Shown here: positions 15,605 through 24,979 of the stretch, one piece after another
Layout: each line of letters starts with the position of its first letter
How positions within the stretch are numbered: position 1 is the stretch's first letter
Assembly (NCBI RefSeq): GCF_000733925.1
Contig: NZ_JPOO01000003.1
Location: forward strand, 124,001-188,000
Source of the DNA: Arenibacter algicola
Lineage (GTDB): Bacteria; Bacteroidota; Bacteroidia; Flavobacteriales; Flavobacteriaceae
Direction: 5' to 3'
Length of the DNA: 64,000 nt
Made by a program: the position numbers and the translations under genes
The notes under the pieces: model-generated
Seen by the model: only the letters and a program-made list of their open reading frames with translations
Databases searched by the model: none
Told to the model about the DNA's origin: nothing

Positions 15605-16450
15605 ATGAAAAAAATAACACTTTTAGTATTTATGATTGCTGTATCCTTCGGACTACAGTCACAGATCTCAACGCCGGCAGCGAGTCCGTCCTCTACTTTG
15701 ATCCAAAAGGTTGGATTGACCGATGTAACGGTGGAATATTCCAGGCCATCCATGCGTGGAAGAACCATTTTTGGGGATTTGGTGCCTTATGATAAATTAT
15801 GGAGAACAGGGGCCAACGCCAGGACCAAAATAACCTTTAGTGAAAATGTAAAGATTGGAGGTCAAGAACTTAAAGCTGGTTCCTATGCTATTTTTACCAA
15901 GCCGGGAGCTAGTTCCTGGGAAGTTATTTTCTATACCGATTACAATGGTGGCGGAACTCCGTCTGATTGGGATGAAAGCAAGGTAGCCGCCAAAACCACT
16001 GCTCAAGTGCAAAATCTGCCATTTGAGGTTGAAACTTTTACGATTTCTATAGATGGCCTTTCTGATAACGCTGCCACTTTAGGCATGTTTTGGTCAGATG
16101 CATATGTAGGTGTTAAGTTTGATGTTCCTACGGACAAGGCTGTAACAAGTTCAATAGAAAAAGTAATGAAAGGCCCGGACGCCAATGATTATTATGCAGC
16201 TGCTGTATATTATATGAATTCCGGTAAGGATATCAATAAGGCCAAGGAATGGATGGATAAAGCCATGAGCATGACGGAGAAACCAGCTTTTTGGCAGTTG
16301 AGACAACAATCATTGATCTACGCTAAGGCAGGTGACAAAAAACAAGCCATTGAAACTGCTAAAAAATCTTTGGCCGCTGCCGAAGCAGCAGGTAATGATG
16401 ATTATATTAAGATGAACAAAGATTCCTTGAAAGAGTGGGGGGCCATGTAA
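15605..16450 (+). CDS. secreted DUF2911-TPR protein
   Basis: A 281-residue exported protein with a 19-residue signal peptide ending near LQSQ. Residues about 25-165 form DUF2911: VGLTDVTVEYSRPSMRGRTIFG, LWRTGANARTKITFS, GGQELKAGSYAIF. Residues about 190-280 form two or three TPR-like helical pairs ending in LKEWGAM. The domain is common in Bacteroidota and has no proven activity. The gene is divergent from DUF1801 and is followed after 20 bases by an inverted-repeat element that also contains a terminator hairpin. Confidence 0.88.
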   Translation: MKKITLLVFMIAVSFGLQSQISTPAASPSSTLIQKVGLTDVTVEYSRPSMRGRTIFGDLVPYDKLWRTGANARTKITFSENVKIGGQELKAGSYAIFTKPGASSWEVIFYTDYNGGGTPSDWDESKVAAKTTAQVQNLPFEVETFTISIDGLSDNAATLGMFWSDAYVGVKFDVPTDKAVTSSIEKVMKGPDANDYYAAAVYYMNSGKDINKAKEWMDKAMSMTEKPAFWQLRQQSLIYAKAGDKKQAIETAKKSLAAAEAAGNDDYIKMNKDSLKEWGAM

Positions 16451-16470
16451 TATATTGGCGTACCAAATTT

Positions 16471-16588
16471 AAAAGAGGGCGTCTAAAAAGTATTTCAACC
16501 CCTCCATAATTTGCGTATTTGAGAATAGTTCTCCGATACCTACCCGAATAAAAAAGAGGCTGTCTTGACTTTTTAGACAGCCTCTTTT
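16471..16588. repeat. 118-bp element with 21-bp inverted ends (MITE/IS remnant-like)
   Basis: The left end (16471-16491) and the reverse complement of the right end (16568-16588) agree at 19 of 21 bases, both with the core GTCTAAAAAGT. The right end also pairs with a second internal copy starting at 16552. There is no open frame inside. A target duplication is not clear because both flanks are T-rich. Confidence 0.55.
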
Positions 16589-16592
16589 TTTT
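16552..16592. terminator. bidirectional terminator between DUF2911 and DUF5107 genes
   Basis: A perfect 14-bp stem (16552-16565 with 16575-16588) encloses a 9-base loop, with T runs on the plus side and A runs on the other. It can end both converging transcripts. It is part of the inverted-repeat element above. Confidence 0.75.
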
Positions 16593-16686
16593 GAAAGATT
16601 TATAACTAAAACCAATTAATTAATGGTTGGTAGCTCCTTGAATTATAGTACTGACCTTTAAGTTAAAATACTTCTGGCAAATGCAA

Positions 16687-19600
16687 TCAATATTTACTCG
16701 CTGCTTCCAATATTTTCAGAGACGGATGGTTCAAAACGTTTTGGGTTCTTATTTCCTTCAGTGCTGCAGCATCATTATGATACAAAGCCAAAATCAACTT
16801 GCCCATAATGGTATTGATATTTGAAATTCGATTTATGGAGGATTCCAGTTCGGCGCTCTTTCCCAATTTTTTAAGGGACAATAGTTCAAACAGCTCATTA
16901 GCGGATACCATCTTCTTATTGTTATTTTGATAGGACAATATGTTGGTCAATAACTGTTCACTTTTTCTGGAATCTTTAAGCAATTCAAAATTGACTGCAA
17001 GTAGATAATCCTGTAGTCTTTCATCGGCATGGAAAGGTTTTCCAACTCCCAGATTTTCCGGCCATTCTTTTGACGATTCCAAGAAGGATATAGCCCTCTT
17101 GTAATTCTTGGATTGCATATTATCCAAAGCCATTAAAATATGGGCATCGGTATATATCTTTTTACTTTCGGAGGCATGTTCAAAAGGTAATATCAATATG
17201 TCGTTTAAGACTTCAATAGTTTTTCCATATTGATTGTTCAACAGGGCAGATTTGGCATAAATCAATCCTATGTTGGCATTCTTGGGATATTTGGAGTAGG
17301 ACTTTTTAGCCAATTTATAGGCTGTTTCAATTTTATCATTATCTAAATAAAATTGAATCACTTCTTCCCTAAGTTTCCAATCGGTATTGTTTAGCTGCAG
17401 TGCTTTTAAATAATCCTTTTCATTGGCAGCATAATCTTCATTTTTGAACATCTTCGCCCTAAAACGATAAAAAATGTCGGAATCTGGTTCATTTCCACAT
17501 TCCTTTAAGAGCTGTAATCCTAAAGTCTTTTGTCCTACAGCAATATAATTCTGCGCCAAATAGTATTTAAATTTCCAATTGGCATTTTGGGAGATGGCCC
17601 ACTGAAGGACATCAATGGTTTCTTGCCTATAGGGGAAAACAAAATCCACAGGATCTGCTATGGCCTTAGCCAAATATTCATTACTGGGCCCAGCAGCCAT
17701 ATCTTGGGTTAAATAAGCAGCCCAAAGGTGTATTTTGGCATTCGATGTTTTGGACAATTTTAGGATCTCCATGGCCTCTGATACCAATCCTATGTACTTA
17801 TAATATATGGCCAGTTCCAGAATGGATTCATCGGGAAATTCATTATTGATTTCCTTTGGCATAATAAGAGGGGTATCCCCTGATAATAATTGGGATTCTA
17901 TTAGAGCAAAATGATTTAAGGGATCTATTTTTATTAGTGCGTTATATTCTTCATTAAATGCATTGGACTTGTTGTATTTCCTGTGCAACAATAATTTAAT
18001 TTTTCGTGCATTTAGGTTGTAGGTATTGTAATCCAACGCTTTATTGGCATATAGATTTGCTCTTTCCAAATTTTGTAACGAGAAATAAATTTCGGCCATT
18101 TGGGCATAGGATACAGATCTGTACTTCATGCTTCTGGCAGCCCAGCCAAAAGATTCCAAAGCATTAATACTGTCATTTAGGGCACGATATATAATTCCGG
18201 CCAAGTAATTGGCTTCAGTATTATAGGTGTCCAATTTTAAAACCCTATTTACATATTCCAGAGCTTTGTGATAATCCGTTTTTCGATATTCCAATCCTGC
18301 CAACTTCAACAATCCATCCTGATGCAAGGGGTCCAAATCCACCAATTCATTTAATTTTTTGCTGGCGAGTTCATAATCCCTAAACTTTAGTGCCTCCCAA
18401 CCTTCATGGTACAGTTGTTCGCTCATGGAGATCTTTATTGCTTCATCATCAATAAACGGACGTTTTATGAGGGTACTTTCACCATTGGAGGTATAAAATA
18501 ATTTTTTATCCCCTAATTTTACCACTATTTCCCCGGAGTCCTTTAATGGAAGCTCTTGAGAAAAAACTCCCATGGGCTTTAAGATGATTTCCTTAGAAAA
18601 AACTTCTTTCCCATTGATGGATACCGTTAAATTATCACTTAGGTTTTGTAGGGCATTGATACCGATATAGAGTCCTTTACCCGATTCCTTAACGTTAAGG
18701 ACGCCGTATTCCGTAGCATCTACCATTCCACCAATTTCTTTGAAAGGAAACCAGATTTCTTTCCAACGGTCCATGACATAGGGTTCAAAATTTGCTTGTG
18801 AAATTGGGTTGGTTTCTCCTGGAGAATATTGATTAAGAAGTCGCCCCGCTTGGAACTCCATGTACTGTCCATCGGTGTCAGTCAGTAAATCCTCCCAAAT
18901 AGCTCCCGACCTTGCCATAGACCATAACCAGAGTTTCTGTCCCGGCATTTCTTCATAGGGTGCCCAGTGGCCAAAACCAAAATTTCTATTGTGATAATAT
19001 CCGCCAAAATAGTCTTTATAATCGCCTACCACATGTTCGGAAATATCCTTATCAAAATTATTGTTTTTATAGAGGGAAAGATCTCTGCCTTCAGCATCTA
19101 TTGGCCACGGTTTGGCTGCTCCTCCGTGCTCCAAAAATTGATTTCCTGGATAGATGAACTCCAAATCGTCCGAAACAACTGCCGCAGCGGTCATCCAATT
19201 GTAATAGGATTGATCAATAGGGGAACCATTGTACCAAGAGGCATTGGTTTCAAAGTAGGCCTTGTCCTTTTCAAGCCTTATTTCTACCCTCCAATCCGTA
19301 TTTGAGGGTAGGTCGGCGCTACCTACGACACAGCTTACACTTCCATCATCATTTGTTTTTACCACATAATCTACTGGAGTAGCAGTAGACGGGTGATGCC
19401 CTATAATTCCAAAATTGAACTCAATCCCGCCAGAGGTCCAAGGTCCACGCATTGAAATATTTCTGAATTTAATAACTTCATTTTTATAAAGAAATTCTTC
19501 ACCTGTACTTTTCTCTATTGCTCCCCAGACTTTACCTCCTATTTCGGGTAGTACAAAAACTTTGATAAAAGCATTTTCCAAAGTAACTACCTTCCAATTT

Positions 19601-19809
19601 TTCTTCTTTGCGATATTTTCATATCCTTCATATTTGAAATACGGGAAAATTTTGGCATTGTCGGTCAGGATTGGGATGGGGTTAGGCTTACTGAAGTCGT
19701 ACGTATCCAAGGACATTATTTCTTCCTTTATTGTCGCAGATGGCGATTGGGCCATGCTTCCAAGACATAATCCCAATGCAATTATTAAGCTGATAATCTT
19801 TACTTTCAC
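16687..19809 (-). CDS. secreted DUF5107 protein with TPR array
   Basis: A 1040-residue exported protein (signal peptide 1-20, ending MAQ). Residues about 45-340 form DUF5107: NWKVVTLENAFIKVFVLPEIGGKVWGAIEK, RGPWTSGGIEFNFGIIGHHPSTATPVDY, LWLWSMARSGAIWEDLLT. It resembles the sugar-binding beta-sandwich of aldose epimerases. From about 460 to 1000 the protein is a long run of TPR-like helix pairs (for example YHKALEYVNRVLKLDTYNTEANYLAGIIY). The start is GTG, 4 bases after the stop of the VCBS gene, so the two are probably coupled. The role is unknown; carbohydrate recognition or processing is inferred from fold and neighbours. Confidence 0.88.
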   Translation of the reverse strand: MKVKIISLIIALGLCLGSMAQSPSATIKEEIMSLDTYDFSKPNPIPILTDNAKIFPYFKYEGYENIAKKKNWKVVTLENAFIKVFVLPEIGGKVWGAIEKSTGEEFLYKNEVIKFRNISMRGPWTSGGIEFNFGIIGHHPSTATPVDYVVKTNDDGSVSCVVGSADLPSNTDWRVEIRLEKDKAYFETNASWYNGSPIDQSYYNWMTAAAVVSDDLEFIYPGNQFLEHGGAAKPWPIDAEGRDLSLYKNNNFDKDISEHVVGDYKDYFGGYYHNRNFGFGHWAPYEEMPGQKLWLWSMARSGAIWEDLLTDTDGQYMEFQAGRLLNQYSPGETNPISQANFEPYVMDRWKEIWFPFKEIGGMVDATEYGVLNVKESGKGLYIGINALQNLSDNLTVSINGKEVFSKEIILKPMGVFSQELPLKDSGEIVVKLGDKKLFYTSNGESTLIKRPFIDDEAIKISMSEQLYHEGWEALKFRDYELASKKLNELVDLDPLHQDGLLKLAGLEYRKTDYHKALEYVNRVLKLDTYNTEANYLAGIIYRALNDSINALESFGWAARSMKYRSVSYAQMAEIYFSLQNLERANLYANKALDYNTYNLNARKIKLLLHRKYNKSNAFNEEYNALIKIDPLNHFALIESQLLSGDTPLIMPKEINNEFPDESILELAIYYKYIGLVSEAMEILKLSKTSNAKIHLWAAYLTQDMAAGPSNEYLAKAIADPVDFVFPYRQETIDVLQWAISQNANWKFKYYLAQNYIAVGQKTLGLQLLKECGNEPDSDIFYRFRAKMFKNEDYAANEKDYLKALQLNNTDWKLREEVIQFYLDNDKIETAYKLAKKSYSKYPKNANIGLIYAKSALLNNQYGKTIEVLNDILILPFEHASESKKIYTDAHILMALDNMQSKNYKRAISFLESSKEWPENLGVGKPFHADERLQDYLLAVNFELLKDSRKSEQLLTNILSYQNNNKKMVSANELFELLSLKKLGKSAELESSINRISNINTIMGKLILALYHNDAAALKEIRTQNVLNHPSLKILEAASKY

Positions 19810-19813
19810 TTTA

Positions 19814-22800
19814 CTATTTTTTAGTTGATTCTATTTTATACATTGCTATGCCGTCATTGTTTCTTACGAACAGTACTACCTCTGTTTTGTCGGCCAAGGT
19901 AAGTTTGGTAATATCCCTTATTTCTCCGTCAATATTTAATCCACTTTCCATTACAGTTGAAGGTTTAAAATTGCCTTTTCCGTCACCACACAGGACCAAG
20001 CCTTTATTGGCATCATATCTTCCAAATTTTACCCTCGTTCCAAAAAAATTACCCCCAACAACCACGTCTTCGTTGCCATCATTGTTAAAATCCCCATTTA
20101 ATATCCCATATATTGGTGAAAACTGTGTTTCGATTGGCAAGGGTACGATCTTAAATTTTCCATCTCCCAGGTTTTCCATATAACTGGTATTGAAATTTTT
20201 GGCTTTTAAGACCATAGCCCCTTTTAGTTCCTCAGGGCTAAATACATCCGTAATTCTGGCAGATGCATAGTCTGAATAATTTAAATATTTGCCTTTGAGC
20301 CCACTCAATTGACCCACCATGTCATCTTTTGAAAAAACAGGAAATTCCTCTCCCAAGTTATAGGAACACAATATGGGATCTAAAGAGCCATTGCTATCAA
20401 AATCCTTGGTATACAAAGTTACTGGTTCGGAAGGCGAGGTTTTTAACTGGGAATTTCTTCCAAAATTTCCTACTATATAATCCATATCACCATCCTTGTC
20501 AAAATCACCTTGTTCAATCCTGTTCCACCAGCCCTCGGAATCGTTCAGGCCATTGTTTTCATATACTTCCACAAGTTTACCACTTACATTTTTGAATGTC
20601 CTGATTTTCATCCATTCACCTACCAGAATTAGATCATTAATATTATCATTATCAAAATCGGTCCACAAAGCATCTGTGACCATTCCGGGATATTCAAGAT
20701 CTGGGTTTACAGTAAAGGTGATATCCGTAAAAGTGCCTTTACCGTTGTTCTGCAAAATATAACTTCTTGGTGCGGTGGGATATTTACCAGGAACCAATCG
20801 GCCGCCCACAAAAAGGTCCAAATCCCCATCTCCGTCAATATCACTGGCCTTGACACAGGAATTGCTGGAAAGCATCTTTGGTAGGGCATTAGTATTTTTG
20901 TAGAAATTGCCCCTGCCGTCGTTAATGTAAAGTCTATCTTGTAGTTCAACTGAATCTTCATCAAAATCGTTTCCGCCACTTACCACATAAAGATCCATAT
21001 CCCCGTCCTTATCCGCATCGAAGAAAAGTGAGCCAATGTCTTCCGATTCCTTATCAGTAATGAATATTTTTTCATTGATGGACAGGAACTTGCCCGAAGA
21101 CGTCTGCTTAAACATTCGACCTTCACTTCCTTTGGCGCCACCGACATATATATCTTCGAGACCATCATTATTCACGTCCGCTTTAGTTATTGTTGGTCCT
21201 TGGGTAGATAATTTATGGGGGAGTAACTGTTCACGTTTAAAATCGTTATAATCATTCTCCAAATGCCGGTAGGGGATAAGACTATCCATAGTAATGTCTG
21301 TAAAATAGGTTGTTCCAACTATCCGTTCGGAATTATTTTCCAATAAAACTGCATCCTTTTGATTTAGGGTAATGGTTTCATCCGCCTTTATATCATTTAA
21401 AATTTGCACTTGGCCATTGGGCCAAATAATTTTAAGTTCATCTACGGACGTAGCATACCCAAGACCAAAAATAAGATTAAAATCTACGGAAGATTGAAAG
21501 CCCCTAGTGGGCATAAATTCTTGCATAAGTATTTTGTTTCCAATGGTCAAAGTAACTTTGGAGCCAATGCCAGAGGTATTTTTTCCTTCACCCTTAAAAT
21601 TAATTTTTAAGTGATGGTTGGTAGTGTGCAATTCACTATTGTTTCTGTAAACAAAAGGGTATTCATCTATGTTATTGACCACAAGATCTAGATCCCCGTC
21701 ATTGTCCAAGTCGGCATATAAGGCCCCATTGGAAAGCGATTTCTGATTTAGTCCCCAGGCTTCATTGACTTTGGAAAAAGTAAGGTCGCCATTATTTTGA
21801 TAGGTATAATTCTCTTCAATGGTAGCAGGCATATTCTCCAACAAATCTGTAATGGCCGTCTCTACCCCGGTTTTATTTTGATTAATTCTATCCTGAACTG
21901 CAAAATTTAAAAAATCCATATTAGTGTAGTCCCGTTTTACACCATTGGTAATAAATAGATCTTTAAAACCATCATTGTCCAAATCAGTGAAAAGAGAGGC
22001 CCAACTCCAGTCGGTATTGGAAACGCCCGAAAATTGCCCAATTTCGGAAAAAGATTTCCCCTGATTGTTTAAATGCATCATATTTCTCATGGTCTGATAA
22101 TAGAATCCGGATTTCTCCAAGAAGGTGTTTTTGTCATAATTGTCCGGACCGGAGACCATCTTTAATCGGTAATTGTTTTCCGGGAGCATGTCCAAGGTCA
22201 TAATTTCCGGAAAGCCATCATTATTGATATCCGCTACATCCGAACCCATGGAAAAATGGGAGGTGTGCCCAATAAATTCTTCAAGACTTTCGGTAAAGGT
22301 GCCATCATGATTATTGATATACAAATAGTCCTGTTCCTTAAAATCATTCGAAATATAAATATCTGGCCAATTATCATTATTCATATCCGAAACGGCAATT
22401 CCCAATCCAAAACCCAAAACATTTGAAACAAGTCCGGAAGATTCACTAACATCTACAAACTTTCCATCATCGTTTCTATAAAGTCGGTCTTCATAGGCAG
22501 GGTTTCTTTGTTGCTTAAGGTTATTGGATATTTGCCTAAAGCTTGAATATTCCTGTGAAGAATGGTTTACCACATATAAATCCAGATCGCCATCCTTGTC
22601 ATAATCAAAAAAAGCACCCTGAGTGGAGTAACCACTGTCATCAATACCGTATTCCGCTGCTTTTTCTGTAAAAGTTAAATCCCCATTATTAATAAATAAT
22701 AGGTTTTTTCTTTTATAATCGTCCTTGGCGGCCGATCTACATACATAGATATCCAAAAAACCATCCCCGTTAACATCGGCCATGGTTGTTCCGGTATTCC

Positions 22801-23137
22801 ACAGACCCTCGGCAAATACCCCTGCCTTTTGGGCAATTTCTTCAAATTTAAAGTTGCCTTTATTGATATATAGCCTACTTCCTACCATGCTGGCCGTGAA
22901 ATAAAGGTCCGTAAGACCATCATTGTTGATATCACCAGCGCTTACCCCACCACCATTGTAGATGTAGCCATAGGTTAAAATATTAAATTCTTCTGTTTCC
23001 TGTAAAACAGGTTTAAATGTAATTCCAGTCTTGTTGCTCGGCATTAGGGAGAACATTTTGCTATCATCAACACCTTGGCAAGAAAAAATAAATAGTGTAG
23101 TGACAAGCAGGTATATTTTGGTGATATTTTGAAACAT
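19814..23137 (-). CDS. VCBS/FG-GAP repeat lipoprotein with ASPIC/UnbV domain (CRTAC1-like)
   Basis: A 1107-residue lipoprotein (lipobox FIFSC, Cys20). Many calcium-binding repeats of the pattern D-x-N-x-D-G-x-x-D occur from about 65 to 490 and again from about 655 to 1080, giving integrin-like beta-propeller blades. Between them, at about 515-600, lies an ASPIC/UnbV segment (GIGSKVTLTIGNKIL ... ELKIIWPNGQVQIL). Such proteins are commonly encoded beside SusC/SusD pairs in Bacteroidota and are thought to sit on the cell surface and bind ligands; no enzyme motif is seen. It precedes the DUF5107 gene by 4 bases. Confidence 0.9.
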   Translation of the reverse strand: MFQNITKIYLLVTTLFIFSCQGVDDSKMFSLMPSNKTGITFKPVLQETEEFNILTYGYIYNGGGVSAGDINNDGLTDLYFTASMVGSRLYINKGNFKFEEIAQKAGVFAEGLWNTGTTMADVNGDGFLDIYVCRSAAKDDYKRKNLLFINNGDLTFTEKAAEYGIDDSGYSTQGAFFDYDKDGDLDLYVVNHSSQEYSSFRQISNNLKQQRNPAYEDRLYRNDDGKFVDVSESSGLVSNVLGFGLGIAVSDMNNDNWPDIYISNDFKEQDYLYINNHDGTFTESLEEFIGHTSHFSMGSDVADINNDGFPEIMTLDMLPENNYRLKMVSGPDNYDKNTFLEKSGFYYQTMRNMMHLNNQGKSFSEIGQFSGVSNTDWSWASLFTDLDNDGFKDLFITNGVKRDYTNMDFLNFAVQDRINQNKTGVETAITDLLENMPATIEENYTYQNNGDLTFSKVNEAWGLNQKSLSNGALYADLDNDGDLDLVVNNIDEYPFVYRNNSELHTTNHHLKINFKGEGKNTSGIGSKVTLTIGNKILMQEFMPTRGFQSSVDFNLIFGLGYATSVDELKIIWPNGQVQILNDIKADETITLNQKDAVLLENNSERIVGTTYFTDITMDSLIPYRHLENDYNDFKREQLLPHKLSTQGPTITKADVNNDGLEDIYVGGAKGSEGRMFKQTSSGKFLSINEKIFITDKESEDIGSLFFDADKDGDMDLYVVSGGNDFDEDSVELQDRLYINDGRGNFYKNTNALPKMLSSNSCVKASDIDGDGDLDLFVGGRLVPGKYPTAPRSYILQNNGKGTFTDITFTVNPDLEYPGMVTDALWTDFDNDNINDLILVGEWMKIRTFKNVSGKLVEVYENNGLNDSEGWWNRIEQGDFDKDGDMDYIVGNFGRNSQLKTSPSEPVTLYTKDFDSNGSLDPILCSYNLGEEFPVFSKDDMVGQLSGLKGKYLNYSDYASARITDVFSPEELKGAMVLKAKNFNTSYMENLGDGKFKIVPLPIETQFSPIYGILNGDFNNDGNEDVVVGGNFFGTRVKFGRYDANKGLVLCGDGKGNFKPSTVMESGLNIDGEIRDITKLTLADKTEVVLFVRNNDGIAMYKIESTKK

Positions 23138-23325
23138 AGTAATTAGGAATTTTTCAATATAGGCTAGATTTTGTGAATTGTATTATAAAACCAAAAGCCT
23201 ATGATATAAGGGTAAAAATTAAAGAAGGTAAGTTAATTAATTCTATGGACTAACCACAATAAAAGCTTGGGATATAATATGATTTTCCGAACTCCAATAT
23301 AGATTTTTAAAATGGGTAGTAACCT

Positions 23326-23370
23326 GATAAAACAAAAGCCTGTGACTTTTAAATCACAGGCTTTTTCTTA
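23326..23370 (-). terminator. terminator after the SusD-like gene
   Basis: A 12-bp stem (23334-23345 with 23354-23365) with an 8-base loop lies 27 bases beyond the SusD-like stop. On the minus strand the trailing T-rich tract is short and interrupted. Partial read-through into the VCBS and DUF5107 genes is therefore possible. The remaining bases up to the VCBS start (23138-23325) hold no gene that I can see. Confidence 0.65.
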
Positions 23371-23391
23371 AACACTAATATATTTCAAAAA

Positions 23392-24969
23392 TTAAAAGTT
23401 TGGTCCGCCAGTATCCCACCATAGTCTGGTACCAATTTCATCCGGTCCACCTAATTTGTCCGTTGCATCAGCAACACCCGCAGCATTACCTTCGCGTTCT
23501 GAATTCACGAACGGCATTCTTTTTATTGCTTCTCCATCAGGTATAATTCCCCAATCGGAATTACTACTGTTTTGATATACCGGAGGTAGTTTAGGATAAC
23601 CTGTTCTTCTATAGTCTACCCAAGCTTCCATTTCGTTGGTATAGGCCGCAATCCATTTTTGGGTAATAATTTTCTCCAATTTAATCTCATTGCTGGCAGC
23701 TTCATCCCAAGCAACAGTGGTTGTAATCTGATTAACAAAATCGTTAACAGCACCTGCTGCTACAGGGTCATTATAGTCTATTGGCAAACTGGTATTGTCC
23801 GCCAAATAGGCATCAACACCACCTGCTCCCCATAATTCAAAGGAAGCCCTAACACCTGCTTCATAGTTGGCTTGTGCATCTCCGGCACCGGCCCATCCCC
23901 TTAGAGCAGCTTCTGCCTTAATAAAGAATACTTCGTCGGCACTCATTACCTTACGTTTGGTAACCTTGGCTGGATCATTAAACGATACGTCGATAGTAGA
24001 GAAGCTCAAACGATCATCCTTGGCAACCAATTCGGCACCATTACGGATTCCTTTATAAGGCCAGTCTGGGTGATCTGTAACTAAAGACATATCACTCACC
24101 GGATCAAAGAAAGGTGCAATACGGTTATCTTTATACCCTATCAAGATAGACTCCATAGTGGCACTCATTCTAGTATCTCCCCATTCAAAGCAAATTTGTG
24201 CTGGGTGAAATTTTTGACCGTACAAGGATATATTGAAATTATCTGCATTGGTCTCAATAAGCCCTACTGGATCAGCCATAGCTTTTTCACCTTGAGCTTT
24301 AGCCAAGTCTGGAGCTACCTTAGAGATACGCATGGCCAATTGCAACCTTAATGAGTTGGCATATCTGGCCCATTTACTAACATCACCACCATAACTGGCA
24401 TCAAAATTATTTAGACCAACATAGTCGGTGTTGGCACTGAAAACTGAAATGATTCTATCTAGATCACTAAAAAAAGCATTATATAATGTTTCCTCGCTAT
24501 CATAAAGTGCACTTCCTGTAGAACCATAATTGGTATAAAGAATTGGTCCATAATAGGTAGTAACCCTGGACATGGATACAATTCTAATTAAATTGGCCCA
24601 TTCCACAAAGACGTCATAACCATCTGCTGCAGCAATATCAATAACCTGTTTGGCAGGAGCCATTACATTGTTATACTCCCTGGCCCAGTAGCCATTCCAA
24701 CGTATGTAGTAGGTAGTGTTGTTTACACCTCCAACAAATGGGGTAGGAGTGGCCAAATGCTGCGCAAAGGTAACATTGGTCAAGTTATGATCTACTTGGT
24801 TACCAAATATTTGGCTCAGCATAGAGGAATAAAATGCCCCTACATGATTAAAATCCTGCTTTAATGATTCACCGGATATTTGATATGGATTGGTATTCGT
24901 TTCTTCAAAATCGTTGGTACATGCACTAAAGGCAATGACCATTGTAATTAGATATATTAACTTTTTCAT
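23392..24969 (-). CDS. SusD/RagB-like outer-membrane nutrient-binding lipoprotein
   Basis: A 525-residue lipoprotein (lipobox FSAC, Cys17). It fits the SusD-like_2 subgroup: NTNPYQISGESLKQDF at the N-terminus, ARYANSLRLQLAMRISKV in the TPR region, ADEVFFIKAEAALRGW, and a C-terminal AYTNEMEAWVDYRRTGYPKL. SusD proteins cap the SusC barrel and bind the incoming oligosaccharide or peptide. The ligand cannot be read from sequence. It lies 10 bases downstream of susC, and a terminator follows. Confidence 0.95.
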   Translation of the reverse strand: MKKLIYLITMVIAFSACTNDFEETNTNPYQISGESLKQDFNHVGAFYSSMLSQIFGNQVDHNLTNVTFAQHLATPTPFVGGVNNTTYYIRWNGYWAREYNNVMAPAKQVIDIAAADGYDVFVEWANLIRIVSMSRVTTYYGPILYTNYGSTGSALYDSEETLYNAFFSDLDRIISVFSANTDYVGLNNFDASYGGDVSKWARYANSLRLQLAMRISKVAPDLAKAQGEKAMADPVGLIETNADNFNISLYGQKFHPAQICFEWGDTRMSATMESILIGYKDNRIAPFFDPVSDMSLVTDHPDWPYKGIRNGAELVAKDDRLSFSTIDVSFNDPAKVTKRKVMSADEVFFIKAEAALRGWAGAGDAQANYEAGVRASFELWGAGGVDAYLADNTSLPIDYNDPVAAGAVNDFVNQITTTVAWDEAASNEIKLEKIITQKWIAAYTNEMEAWVDYRRTGYPKLPPVYQNSSNSDWGIIPDGEAIKRMPFVNSEREGNAAGVADATDKLGGPDEIGTRLWWDTGGPNF

Positions 24970-24979
24970 CTTTTATAAA

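Noticed and set aside
18967..19305. Plus-strand open frames within the DUF5107, SusC, PIG-L and ccsBA genes
   Set aside because: They lie inside genes with strong protein-level evidence on the other strand or in another frame and show no domain of their own.
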